From: Nostoc sp. FACHB-973
Lineage (GTDB): Bacteria; Cyanobacteriota; Cyanobacteriia; Cyanobacteriales; Nostocaceae
Direction of reading: 5' to 3'
Assembly: GCF_014698115.1 (NCBI RefSeq)
Contig: NZ_JACJSJ010000025.1
Coordinates: forward strand, 29,842-93,841
Length of the DNA: 64,000 nucleotides
The first letter of the stretch is position 1. Every line of letters starts with the position of its first letter. The translations under genes and the position numbers were made by a program. Of the stretch, positions 15,811 through 24,840 are shown piece after piece. Under the pieces are notes generated by a model. It worked only from the letters and a program-made list of their open reading frames with translations. It was not told where the DNA came from and ran no database searches.

Positions 15811-16249
15811 AATTGCAAATTATTTAGGTTGTAATATTTCTTTCATTGCTTGTAAAGCAAAAAGCTAGCTCATAAACTGGTACTAGCCTTAATAATTTGT
15901 TATCTCTCAATTAGCCGATCAAGAAATTAAGACTATGTTGGAGCAGTTATGAGTATTGTCTGTTGAGTCCTGAATTATCTCTGTAAGTAAATTTGAGGAC
16001 TTGACTATGAAATAAATTTTTCTGAGTAGTGAAGTTTCTAGGTACTAGCAAATCGCCGCGCCAAAAGACATAATCCAGCTTTTCAAAACAGCAAAAAGTT
16101 TGAGTGAAGTTACTTTTTCATTAAGCGACTGTGCATTAAATACAAGTATTATTTAAGTAACTATTAAATTCATGAAAGTAAAAATTTAGTATTAGCCTGA
16201 AAAAATTGACAACTATTGGCTAGATATTAGCTGTTGAGAAAACTTGTTT

Positions 16250-17209
16250 ATGATGCTAAAAAAAATCAAAAAAAAATTTCCATTGCAATATAATATTTGT
16301 TATGAAAATTATATAGGTTTAACTAAAAACCCTCGTTGGTTGTTGATGCGTAAAGTTGCTAGGTTCGGTATAGGAAGATCATTCAGAGATTTGTTGCATA
16401 AGAAAAACAAAGATTTTTATCAAAAATTCCTAAATGAAAGCTCTAGTTTATTTCCAGATATTGATGTTGACTTGGTAGTCAAGAATCTGAAGCAAAATGG
16501 ATTTTATTTGGGTATTAATCTTCCAGAAGAAATAGTAAAAGAAATAGTTAATTTTGCTGATTATCATGCTTGCTATGGTGATTATAAACCTCATTTAGGC
16601 TTCTTTTATCCTCAGAAGGAATTAGCGGAAAAGCATTATAGTCAAACATTTAAATTAGCTGGATATTTTAATACAGCTTTGCATTGTCCTGTTATTAAAA
16701 AGCTGCAAAACGATCCTAAACTATTGGCAATAGCTGCTCAGTATTTAGAGTGTAAGCCGGTACATTTATCCAATCAATTATGGTGGAGTTTTGCTGGAGA
16801 AACAACAAAATTTGAAAAAATGAAAACATTTCAAATGTTTCATTACGATCTAGATGATTATCGCTTTTTAAAATTTTTCTTTTATTTAACTGATGTTGAT
16901 GTATCAGGAGGACCTCATGTTTGTGTGAAAGGCAGCCACAAGCATAAAAAGTTTTCCTATTTATTATTACCTAAATGTGAAAGTGACGAAGAAATTATTA
17001 ACTATTATCAACCAAACTCATTAGTAACTATTTATGGCAAAGCAGGGTTTGGCTTTGCTGAAGATACCTTTTGTTTCCATAAAGGAAGTACTCCAATTAA
17101 CAAAGACCGCCTGATGTTACAAGTGGAGTTTGGCACAATTGATTACAATATGCAGCATGATACAAGAGACCCATTAATTTTGCGAACTATGATTAATTCT
17201 CAAGCATAA
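16250..17209 (+). CDS. Phytanoyl-CoA dioxygenase (PhyH)-like protein
   Basis: Probable Fe(II)/2-oxoglutarate-dependent oxygenase. Numbered from ATG 16250, the facial triad appears as His198-x-Asp200 in FHYDLDDYRF and His277 in CFHKG, with Arg287 (KDRLMLQVEFG) placed to bind 2-oxoglutarate. The product has 319 residues and no signal peptide. The substrate is unknown. A TTG at 16244 would add two residues. The gene is richer in A/T than its neighbours and lies between two subunit genes of the molybdenum hydroxylase, with which it has no known metabolic link. It may be a later insertion. Confidence 0.8.
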   Translation: MMLKKIKKKFPLQYNICYENYIGLTKNPRWLLMRKVARFGIGRSFRDLLHKKNKDFYQKFLNESSSLFPDIDVDLVVKNLKQNGFYLGINLPEEIVKEIVNFADYHACYGDYKPHLGFFYPQKELAEKHYSQTFKLAGYFNTALHCPVIKKLQNDPKLLAIAAQYLECKPVHLSNQLWWSFAGETTKFEKMKTFQMFHYDLDDYRFLKFFFYLTDVDVSGGPHVCVKGSHKHKKFSYLLLPKCESDEEIINYYQPNSLVTIYGKAGFGFAEDTFCFHKGSTPINKDRLMLQVEFGTIDYNMQHDTRDPLILRTMINSQA

Positions 17210-17327
17210 TTTATCATACCAACTCTATATAGTAGTCCGATTTGATTTATGAAGTGTAGAGAATTTTTTTCAAAAATCAAATAGGATTCCTATATGAGGC
17301 TGCATAAAACCTAGAATAGGGAAAGCA

Positions 17328-19523
17328 ATGGTTATGAGTAAAATTATTGGTAAACCAGTAGATCGCGTTGATGGTAGACTGAAAGTAACAGGACAAGCAC
17401 CATATACAGCCGATGTGCCCATAGAGAATCTGACTTATGGCGTAATTTTTGAAAGTGCGATCGCCAGTGGCAAAATTATTGAAATAGACACATCCACAGC
17501 CTTAACTCTCCCTGGTGTAATAGATATCATCACTTACGATCAAACACCATCGTTAATTAAAATACCCTTCTTTTCTCCTCCAAAAACTCAGCCAACCGAG
17601 AAAGATGACAACATCTACTACAATGGTCAACACCTGGGAATTGTAGTTGCCCAAACCTTAGAACAAGCTGAAACCGCCGCTGCTTTAGTCAAAGTTATCT
17701 ACGAAGAAGCATCGCCAACAATGACATTAGCAGAGGCAGAGATATTTGAACCAGAAACAATATTTTTTGGGATGATGCCAGGTAAAATTACTAGAGGGGA
17801 TATAGAATCTGGCAAAGGACAAGCAGATATTCTTGTGCAGCAAGTATACACCACACCAATGGAACATCATAATCCCCTAGAACCTTCTGCAACCATAGCG
17901 ATGTGGGAGGGGGATAATTTGATATTATATGAAACCAGTCAAGGCATTTCTGCAACCCAAAGAGCGATCGCATCTGTTTTGAATATTCCCCAGGAAAATG
18001 TCCGCGTCATCTCCAAATATTTAGGCGGGGGATTTGGTTGTAAAGCACTTTTAAGGTCTCATACTATTCTCTGTGCGATCGCCGCCAAACGAGTCCAGCG
18101 AGCGGTGAAAGTTGCGTTAGAGCGATCGCAAATGTACACTAATTGCGGCTACCGTTCCCAAACTCAACAACACCTAACGCTAGGTGCAACCAAGGAAGGT
18201 AAACTAACGGTCATTACTCACATTGGCACATCCTTAACATCCCAATTTGATGATTTTGTGGAACCCGTTGGTGCGCCAACAACAATGATGTACGCCTGTG
18301 ACAATTTGGAAGTGAAATATCGTTTGGGACGCATCAACGCAGGCACACCAACCTTTATGCGTGGGCCAGGAGAAGCACCAGGGATGTTTGCCCTAGAATC
18401 AGCAATGGATGAACTGGCATCTGCCTTAAATATTGACCCCATTGAACTGCGACTGAGAAATCATGCAGATATCGATATGCACACAGGATTACCTTGGTCA
18501 AGTAAATCCCTGAAACAATGTTACCAAAAAGGTGCAGAGATTTTTGGTTGGTCACAACGCAACCCAGTTCCCCGTTCCACGCGAGAAGGTAATTTTTTGA
18601 TTGGTTCGGGAATGGCAAGTGCGACATTTCCCAGCAACTCTGGTTCAGCATCAGTGAAAGTAGAAATTTTTGCCACTGGAGAGGTGAAAGTACAAACTGG
18701 TACTCAAGACATCGGTACAGGTACATATACAGTCATGAGTCAAGTAGCCGCTGAGGCATTAGGTTTACCAGTGCAGTTTGAACTAGGTGATAGCAACTTT
18801 CCTAAAGCCCCCATCACAGGCAATTCAATTACAGTCGGCAGTGTTTCTCCGGCGGTGCATAAAGCAGCGATCGCCGCACGAGATAAAATAATTGAAATGG
18901 CGATCGTAGATCCAAATTCCCCTCTGTATGGATTTCAAGTACAAGATATAACAGTTGAGTCAGGGCAAATATTTTTAAAACAAAACCCATCCCAACGAGA
19001 CAGCTACACAGATATTCTGCGGCGTCAGGGATTAGAAAGTTTAGAAGTCACAGAACAAACCTCACCCAACCCAGAGAGTAAAAACTATGCCAAACACTCT
19101 TTTGGTGCCATCTTTGTAGAAGTCGCCGTTGATGAACTTTTGGGAGAAATTAAAGTCAGACGTTGCGTAGGCGTTTATGATGCAGGGCGAATTCTCAACT
19201 TCAAGACAGCACGCAGTCAAGTTGTCGGTGGCATTACTTGGGGAATTGGCATGGCATTGATGGAAAAAACCGTAATGGATGTTAATCACGGCAGAATAGT
19301 TGGCGCTAATCTTTCAGATTACTTGATTCCCGTTCATGCAGATATTCCAAATATGGAAGTGCAATTTGTTGAACAACAAGATGCTTATGTGAATGCACTA
19401 GGAACCAAAAGCTTGGGAGAACTTCCCATTGTTGGCGTAGCCGCAGCCATATCCAATGCAGTTTATCATGCCACAGGTCAACGTATTCGTGACCTGCCAA
19501 TTACACCAGATAAGTTGTTGTGA
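17328..19523 (+). CDS. Molybdenum hydroxylase, molybdopterin-binding large subunit
   Basis: Catalytic subunit of a xanthine-oxidase-family enzyme (731 residues), closest in form to PaoC (YagR) aldehyde oxidoreductase. Visible parts are the N-terminal domain (GKPVDRVDGRLKVTGQAPYT), the first molybdopterin region (LGGGFGCKA and, further on, FMRGPGEAPGMFALESAMDE) and the C-terminal TKSLGELPIVGVAAAISNA, in which Glu698 is the expected catalytic base. No Tat signal is seen. The start ATG at 17328 follows TAGGG. A second ATG lies at 17334. It should work with the products at 13765 and 14300 despite the 2-kb separation. Confidence 0.92.
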   Translation: MVMSKIIGKPVDRVDGRLKVTGQAPYTADVPIENLTYGVIFESAIASGKIIEIDTSTALTLPGVIDIITYDQTPSLIKIPFFSPPKTQPTEKDDNIYYNGQHLGIVVAQTLEQAETAAALVKVIYEEASPTMTLAEAEIFEPETIFFGMMPGKITRGDIESGKGQADILVQQVYTTPMEHHNPLEPSATIAMWEGDNLILYETSQGISATQRAIASVLNIPQENVRVISKYLGGGFGCKALLRSHTILCAIAAKRVQRAVKVALERSQMYTNCGYRSQTQQHLTLGATKEGKLTVITHIGTSLTSQFDDFVEPVGAPTTMMYACDNLEVKYRLGRINAGTPTFMRGPGEAPGMFALESAMDELASALNIDPIELRLRNHADIDMHTGLPWSSKSLKQCYQKGAEIFGWSQRNPVPRSTREGNFLIGSGMASATFPSNSGSASVKVEIFATGEVKVQTGTQDIGTGTYTVMSQVAAEALGLPVQFELGDSNFPKAPITGNSITVGSVSPAVHKAAIAARDKIIEMAIVDPNSPLYGFQVQDITVESGQIFLKQNPSQRDSYTDILRRQGLESLEVTEQTSPNPESKNYAKHSFGAIFVEVAVDELLGEIKVRRCVGVYDAGRILNFKTARSQVVGGITWGIGMALMEKTVMDVNHGRIVGANLSDYLIPVHADIPNMEVQFVEQQDAYVNALGTKSLGELPIVGVAAAISNAVYHATGQRIRDLPITPDKLL

Positions 19524-19562
19524 GTGAAAATGAAATATAGAGAAGGATTGAGCCGATAACCT

Positions 19563-19883
19563 TTACCGCTTAATAGTTTCACTGACTTCTTTCGCAAATT
19601 TTTCCACAGCGTCTTGTAATTTTGCTTCACCTTCTGAATCTAAATTATCTAAATTATCTAAATTACCTTCGACAAGAACTACTGTTAACACAGATCCTTT
19701 ATTAGATGTGTTAACACAGTTAACACATCTAACATCCTTTTGAGATCGAGATACCTTAATTCCTTTCTTGTTCACTACACGCTTTTTTTTTGTATCAGAC
19801 ATATCCATATCTCTCACAAACTTAAATGCAGTTCCTAAAGCAGACAAGCCCATTATGCTAGCAATGATCGCTATAATCTCCAT
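19563..19883 (-). CDS. Hypothetical small membrane-anchored protein
   Basis: I do not recognise this 106-residue protein. It starts with one hydrophobic helix (MEIIAIIASIMGLSALGTAF), then a very basic stretch (KKKRVVNKKGIKVSRSQK), a CVNCVN motif and a C-terminal acidic helix. Three LDN repeats result from a nine-base tandem repeat near 19645. GGAGG lies just upstream of the ATG at 19883. The gene follows the 19897-20319 gene by 13 bases on the same strand, so the two form an operon. Confidence 0.6.
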   Translation of the reverse strand: MEIIAIIASIMGLSALGTAFKFVRDMDMSDTKKKRVVNKKGIKVSRSQKDVRCVNCVNTSNKGSVLTVVLVEGNLDNLDNLDSEGEAKLQDAVEKFAKEVSETIKR

Positions 19884-19896
19884 AATTTCCTCCGAA

Positions 19897-20319
19897 TTAA
19901 GACATCGCTAAATACTTGCAAAAAAGACTGGTAGCAAAAGAAAATAAAAATATAGCCACCGTAGCATAAAATATGCGTTTATTACCGATTTTAGGGTCTG
20001 CTGTTTGACTATTTACTGGTCGAAGATTTCTGATGAAAGGATAGATCAGCCCAGCAGTTAATGTAGTCAAAAAGCAACTACCGACGATTAGAATTTCATA
20101 CCATTGATTTAACTGCGATCTAATCAGGATATTACCTATTGATTCCGCTCCAAATGATACGGCAATTATTAGTAACTGCCCATCTCTGTAATGTTCATAG
20201 TCAAACCATGCTTGTTGGTTAAATAGCCTAACCAGACAATCAATTCCTAATGGAAGCACTGAGACTACAAATGTAAATAGTAGCCAAACAAGTACTTCTT
20301 TTGGTATTGGCGGCAACAT
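19897..20319 (-). CDS. Hypothetical four-helix membrane protein
   Basis: The 140 residues contain about four membrane helices: LVWLLFTFVVSVLPLGIDCL at the start, a second around LLIIAVSFGAESIGNI, a third at EILIVGSCFLTTLTAGLIY and a last at IFYATVAIFLFSFATSLFC. The loop between the third and fourth is polar. No family is recognised. It is the first gene of a two-gene operon with the small anchored protein, with which it may form a membrane complex (inference). Confidence 0.6.
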   Translation of the reverse strand: MLPPIPKEVLVWLLFTFVVSVLPLGIDCLVRLFNQQAWFDYEHYRDGQLLIIAVSFGAESIGNILIRSQLNQWYEILIVGSCFLTTLTAGLIYPFIRNLRPVNSQTADPKIGNKRIFYATVAIFLFSFATSLFCKYLAMS

Positions 20320-20400
20320 AATTATGTTAGATCAATATAATAACTTATTCTCCAGCAAAAAATAAAATGAAATAGCTAAAAATATACAAAAATCTGGCTC

Positions 20401-20460
20401 CAAATTGTTTGCAGTATAACTTTTTTAGGAAAAATTGTTTGCAGTATAACTTTTTTAGGA
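20401..20460 (+). repeat. Tandem duplication of a 30-bp unit
   Basis: Two head-to-tail copies of a 30-base unit (core TTGTTTGCAGTATAAC) occupy 20401-20430 and 20431-20460 and differ only at the first base. The whole gap 20320-20960 has no convincing gene. It also holds GGGAGATGCCGCAGGCGG-type repeat remnants near 20629. The duplication lies just upstream of the two-gene membrane operon read on the minus strand, so it may affect its promoter. Confidence 0.75.
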
Positions 20461-20960
20461 AACAATTATATTTATATTTTCCGCTTACATAATTCCTACA
20501 AGCGGTTGAACTTTGGAATCAACAAGGCAACTGCACCCAGAAGTATTTCAGTGCTATTGGAACTGGTAATACTAATTCTCTGTGAAGCTGCACATTATTT
20601 TTACTCCTCCTAACCTCCCCTTACCAAAGGGAGATGCCGCAGGCGGTGGGGGTTATTTTTGTGCATTTTCATATAGAAATGGTATAAGTCGTAACTGTCT
20701 TAAGCTAAAGCTATAACGCTACGGTAATTATGAACCCTCCGGCAGGCTGCAACAAGTCTATATTCCTTCTCTACTAGATTGTTTTGATAAAAACTTGGGT
20801 ATCTTTACTGCGAATTTAGAGTCAATAAAATACAGCGTAAATCAGTGTTAATAAATAATGTGGTTTTAACTACGTTCTTGAGTTGAATTAGTAAGATAAA
20901 ATTGCCTAATGAATGTCATCAAAGTGCTGGTTTGTATTCAGTCACAAAAAAGGATAACCA

Positions 20961-21185
20961 ATGAACAAAGAAGTAGCCAAAGTAATCTTATGGGAAGAAA
21001 ACCAAAAAGATTTTCTGAAAAAGTTCTATGATTTACAATTTGTTCCCCGAATAGGAGAGGAAGTTTACCTCAAAAAAGAGAAATGGAAAGTAACCAGAGT
21101 TGAACATGATTTAGAAGTAAATGAGGTTAATATCTACATAGAATTAATCAAAAAACCGAAGCAGGATAAATCATCTCATTCATAA
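20961..21185 (+). CDS. Small hypothetical protein
   Basis: A 74-residue charged protein of unknown function. ATG 20961 is preceded by AAAAAGGATAACCA, a good ribosome binding site. The composition (high Lys, Glu and Val, with regular alternation in EEVYLKKEKWKVTRVEHD) suggests a small beta-rich fold. No membrane segment or cysteine is seen. It is isolated between repeat-rich regions. Confidence 0.6.
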   Translation: MNKEVAKVILWEENQKDFLKKFYDLQFVPRIGEEVYLKKEKWKVTRVEHDLEVNEVNIYIELIKKPKQDKSSHS

Positions 21186-21417
21186 ATAAAATTGACAACA
21201 GGTGCGATAAATAGCTGTCCATACGAAAGATCGATTATTGTAGAGACGGCGATTTATCGCGTCTTTGCGATATGGAATTTTCACCAAAAAACCTTAACCG
21301 AACCGTATTTACATAGCTGTGCTACCCTATAGTAAATCTATATTTACACCAGATTTAAAGTAAAGTCAGGTATATAACTATTCGTCTATTACCTAGTTAT
21401 AAAGAGCGTATTTTACT

Positions 21418-21450
21418 CCTGAATTCTGAATTCTGAATTCTGAATTCTGC
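21418..21450 (+). repeat. ATTCTGA heptamer tandem array
   Basis: Four tandem copies of the seven-base unit CTGAATT lie just after the glcF stop codon (minus strand). The same unit recurs at 24320-24765 and 38413-38636, so it is a dispersed short tandem repeat. Confidence 0.85.
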
Positions 21451-21458
21451 TGTATTTT

Positions 21459-22814
21459 TCAAACTCCCAACTTCACACCCCGAATCGAATAATCCAACAA
21501 CTCCATCGGGTGAATAACTGAAATGGTCTTACCTTGCAACTGCAAATGCTTAGTAATTTGCAAAGTACACCCTGGATTAGCAGAAGCAATTAACTCAGCA
21601 CCAGTATTCAATAAATTCTGTACTTTTTGCTGACCCAATTCTTCAGAAACTTCTGGTTGCAACATATTATAAACCCCAGCACTGCCACAACACAAAGCCG
21701 CATCTATGGGTTCTTTCAACTTCACCCCTGGAATTTGCCGCAACAACTGACGCGGTTGCACACTAATCTTTTGTCCGTGCAATAAATGACAAGCATCTTG
21801 ATAAACTAAATTCAGAGGTTTATCAGTCAACGGTGAAAGTTTCGTTGTTAATCCAACAGTTGCCAAAAACTCTTGAGCATCTTTCACCTTAGCTGCAAAA
21901 TCCTTCGCTTTTTCCCGATATTCTGGGTCATCTTCTAATATATGTCCATACTCTTTTAAAGTATGACCACAACCAGCAGCATTGATAATTACAAAATCTA
22001 CATCAGTCTGAGCAAAACTATCAATCATTTGCCTTGCTAAAGCCTTCGCTTGTTCAGTTTGTCCTTGGTGTTCGGGAAGCGCCGCACAACAACCTTGAGA
22101 TTTAGGAATCACAACTTCACAACCATTCGCCGTTAAAACCCGCACCGTCGCTTCATTCACTGGAGAGAAAAACAACCGTTGCACACATCCCAAAATCACC
22201 CCAACGCGGTAGCGCTTTTCACCTTTAGCAGGAATCACACTAGGCAAATTATCTTGAAAAGATTTGAGAGTAATTTCTGGCAGAATAGATTCCATTGCTG
22301 CCAAACGAGGAGAGATTTTATTGAGTAAACCCGTAGCCCGAACTAACTTAGCAAAACCCAACTTTTGATAAACCAACAACGGAACTAACAAAACTCTTAA
22401 AAGATGAGGATAAGGAAACAGAGAAAATATTAATTTACGAATTAATTTATCTGGCAAACTGCGGGGATAATTGCGTTCAACTTGGTGACGAGTAGCAGAA
22501 ATTAACTTGTCATACTGCACACCAGAAGGACAAGTACTCACACAAGCAAGACATCCCAAACAAGAATCAAAATGTTCTACAGTTGCCGTATTGAGAGCAA
22601 TCTCACCCTCATTAATTGCATCCATCATATAGATGCGTCCTCTAGGTGAATCCATCTCCTTACCCAACACCCGATAACTTGGACAAGTCGAGAGACAAAA
22701 TCCACAATGCACACAACTATCAATCAACTTCGGCTCAGGTGGATGATTCTCATCAAACCCTTTCAAATTCTTCAAACTAGCCGTATTATTAACAGAATTT
22801 TCTGAAACTTGCAT
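21459..22814 (-). CDS. glcF: Glycolate dehydrogenase iron-sulfur subunit GlcF
   Basis: Electron-transfer subunit of glycolate dehydrogenase, which oxidises photorespiratory glycolate to glyoxylate and passes electrons to the membrane chain. Two [4Fe-4S] ferredoxin motifs lie near the N-terminus (CVHCGFCLSTCP and CLGCLACVSTCP). Two CCG domains follow, with GCCAALPEHQG near residue 240 and ALCCGSAGVYN near residue 374. Length is 451 residues, as expected. glcE lies 113 bases upstream on the same strand. The gap holds only a G-rich palindromic repeat, so the two genes are probably one operon. The catalytic GlcD subunit gene is not in the window. Confidence 0.92.
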   Translation of the reverse strand: MQVSENSVNNTASLKNLKGFDENHPPEPKLIDSCVHCGFCLSTCPSYRVLGKEMDSPRGRIYMMDAINEGEIALNTATVEHFDSCLGCLACVSTCPSGVQYDKLISATRHQVERNYPRSLPDKLIRKLIFSLFPYPHLLRVLLVPLLVYQKLGFAKLVRATGLLNKISPRLAAMESILPEITLKSFQDNLPSVIPAKGEKRYRVGVILGCVQRLFFSPVNEATVRVLTANGCEVVIPKSQGCCAALPEHQGQTEQAKALARQMIDSFAQTDVDFVIINAAGCGHTLKEYGHILEDDPEYREKAKDFAAKVKDAQEFLATVGLTTKLSPLTDKPLNLVYQDACHLLHGQKISVQPRQLLRQIPGVKLKEPIDAALCCGSAGVYNMLQPEVSEELGQQKVQNLLNTGAELIASANPGCTLQITKHLQLQGKTISVIHPMELLDYSIRGVKLGV

Positions 22815-22927
22815 AATTAATTCTTCTCCCCTCTTCCTTTGCGTCCTTTGCGTCCTTGGTGAAGCAGTCCGGTCTTGGGGGTTTCCCCCATGAGGAACTG
22901 CTGAACCCGAAGGGCGGTTCGTTAAAC

Positions 22928-24241
22928 CTAAATCCCCCCCACAAACCGACCAGGACTTAAAATATTCTTACTATCAAACTGTTCCTTAATCCCGCGCATC
23001 AACCCCAAACTATTCCCCGTATAACCCCAAACATCTACTTGTTCTTTAACCCCCACTGGTGCTTCCAGAATTGTTAAAAAACCACTATAAGCTTGAGTGC
23101 GTAGGCGCATTAGCAAAACCTGATTTTTATCCTCTAATTGTAACAAACCTAAACCACTACTGATATGAATTAAACCAAACTCCACCTCAGACAAAATCTC
23201 CACCGCAGCAGTAGGTAACACTCCTATTTTGCAGGTAATTACTGATTCTTGAACAGGAGAATGTATTCGTTCTTGCAATCTTTCCCATAGACTAGCTTCA
23301 TGGCCATCTACATAAATTGCCCCATCTAAACCCAACTTTTCCCCTACTTCCACAACTCGGTTTGACTGTTCTTTAACACTCTCACTAATACTTTGAAAGC
23401 GAGCAATTAATCCCAATCCCTTACCCAAACCTAAGCTAGACACCAATTTAGTTGATAGTAAATCAGCCTGGATTGGTGTTAACGCCGAACCCCGCAGAGT
23501 ATCAGCCGCTTGAGATACAGCCTCAGCTTTACCAGTTAGCACCACCGTTGCCGATGCTTCTTGTAACGGGTACAGTCGAAAAGTTACTTGACTAATAACT
23601 CCTAATGTGCCGTAAGACCCAGTAAACAACTTCATCAAATCATATCCGGCAACATTTTTGACTACTCTTCCCCCAGCTTTGGCGATTTCTCCATCAGCAC
23701 GCACAAAAGTAATACCTAGTAATTGGTCGCGCACGCTACCATAGCGTTGTCGTAGAGAACCTGTATCACCTGTGGCGACAATACCGCCAATAGTTGCCGA
23801 GTCTGGTGCTGTGGGATCGAGGGCGAGAAATTGCCGCGAGTTTGCCAAAAGCGCTTGGAGATTGGAAAATTTCATCCCTGCTTCTACTGTAACAGTCAAA
23901 TCACCCACAGCGTGTTCAATCAGTTGGTTGATGCGTTCTGTACTGACTACAACATCAATGCCTTTGGCTAAACCACCCCAAGAGAGTTTACTACCACTAC
24001 CAAAAGGGAGGATGCGCCAGTTGTTTTTATGAGCTGTAGCGAGGACTGCGGCTAGCTGTTCTTGGGTGCGGGGATAGACAATACAACTCGGAAGGTTTCC
24101 AGAAGCTATAGCCCGTTGAATACGTTTTTGCTGATTTAGTTCGACATTTTCCCAAAGGCAAACAGCATTTTCTTCGCCGACGATAGATGTAAGTTCAGAA
24201 GCGCAGACGCCTTGCGGCTTGTCGTTAGACATCGCTTTCAT
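22928..24241 (-). CDS. glcE: Glycolate dehydrogenase FAD-binding subunit GlcE
   Basis: FAD-linked oxidase of the GlcD/GlcE group (437 residues). The PCMH-type FAD domain is visible in CIVYPRTQEQLAAVLATA, FGSGSKLSWGG, DLTVTVEAGMKF and DPTAPDSATIGGIVATGDTG. The C-terminal region ends in FDSKNILSPGRFVGGI, typical of these oxidases. It partners GlcF downstream. ATG 24241 opens the frame; a second ATG three codons on (MSNDKPQG) is equally possible, and neither has a clear ribosome binding site. Confidence 0.9.
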   Translation of the reverse strand: MKAMSNDKPQGVCASELTSIVGEENAVCLWENVELNQQKRIQRAIASGNLPSCIVYPRTQEQLAAVLATAHKNNWRILPFGSGSKLSWGGLAKGIDVVVSTERINQLIEHAVGDLTVTVEAGMKFSNLQALLANSRQFLALDPTAPDSATIGGIVATGDTGSLRQRYGSVRDQLLGITFVRADGEIAKAGGRVVKNVAGYDLMKLFTGSYGTLGVISQVTFRLYPLQEASATVVLTGKAEAVSQAADTLRGSALTPIQADLLSTKLVSSLGLGKGLGLIARFQSISESVKEQSNRVVEVGEKLGLDGAIYVDGHEASLWERLQERIHSPVQESVITCKIGVLPTAAVEILSEVEFGLIHISSGLGLLQLEDKNQVLLMRLRTQAYSGFLTILEAPVGVKEQVDVWGYTGNSLGLMRGIKEQFDSKNILSPGRFVGGI

Positions 24242-24319
24242 TGAGTTTATTTTTTTTACGCCCTACATCTAATTTACTGGTTAACCTGACCAAAAAAGCA
24301 CATTGCCATTAATACGGCA

Positions 24320-24765
24320 GAATTCAGAATTCAGGAGTCAGAATTCAGGAGTCAGAATTCAGAATTCAGAATTATAATTGCCTCTGTGCTTAGCTACCAG
24401 ACATAGGTAGTGTACTTCAAGCTTGTTGAAATCTCCTGTATGCGGTGGTTTACGGTTGAGAAGTAGAATCAGGGGAAGAGTGCATGATTTTTAGTTTCTG
24501 TCCCAATATAGTGAATGAATCATACTTGCTCAGCATTCACGGTTAACAAGAAAGAAGTCAGGAGTCAGAATTCAGAATGGGCTAAACGCCCTGCTACCGC
24601 TAACAGAATTGAATTTTGTGTGACTGGCGAATAGCGCAGCGTAAAGCCTTTGACATAGCTTTGCTTAAAGTGAGTCTGGGAACGTCTCCCACTTTTCGTT
24701 AAATCCCCCATTAATTAATTCTGACTCCTGAATTCTGAATTCTGAATTCTGAATTCTGAATTCTT
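24320..24765. repeat. Two inverted arrays of the ATTCTGA/TCAGAAT heptamer
   Basis: The gap 24242-24840 is mostly repeat. TCAGAATTCAGGAGTCAGAATTC-type units at about 24320-24373 and 24557-24578 run in one direction, and the complementary units at about 24718-24765 run in the other. The inverted arrays could form a large hairpin. The sigma-like gene begins just after, with GGAGATAACGACG before its ATG. Confidence 0.8.
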
Positions 24766-24840
24766 GTTCAATTTAACAGCCTTCATTTCCAGGCTGAAAA
24801 AGATTTACTGCTTTGCTGGTGTAAAAAGGAGATAACGACG

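Noticed and set aside
21418..24765. Heptamer arrays as a CRISPR locus
   Set aside because: The units are seven bases, directly tandem and lack spacers; no cas gene is near.
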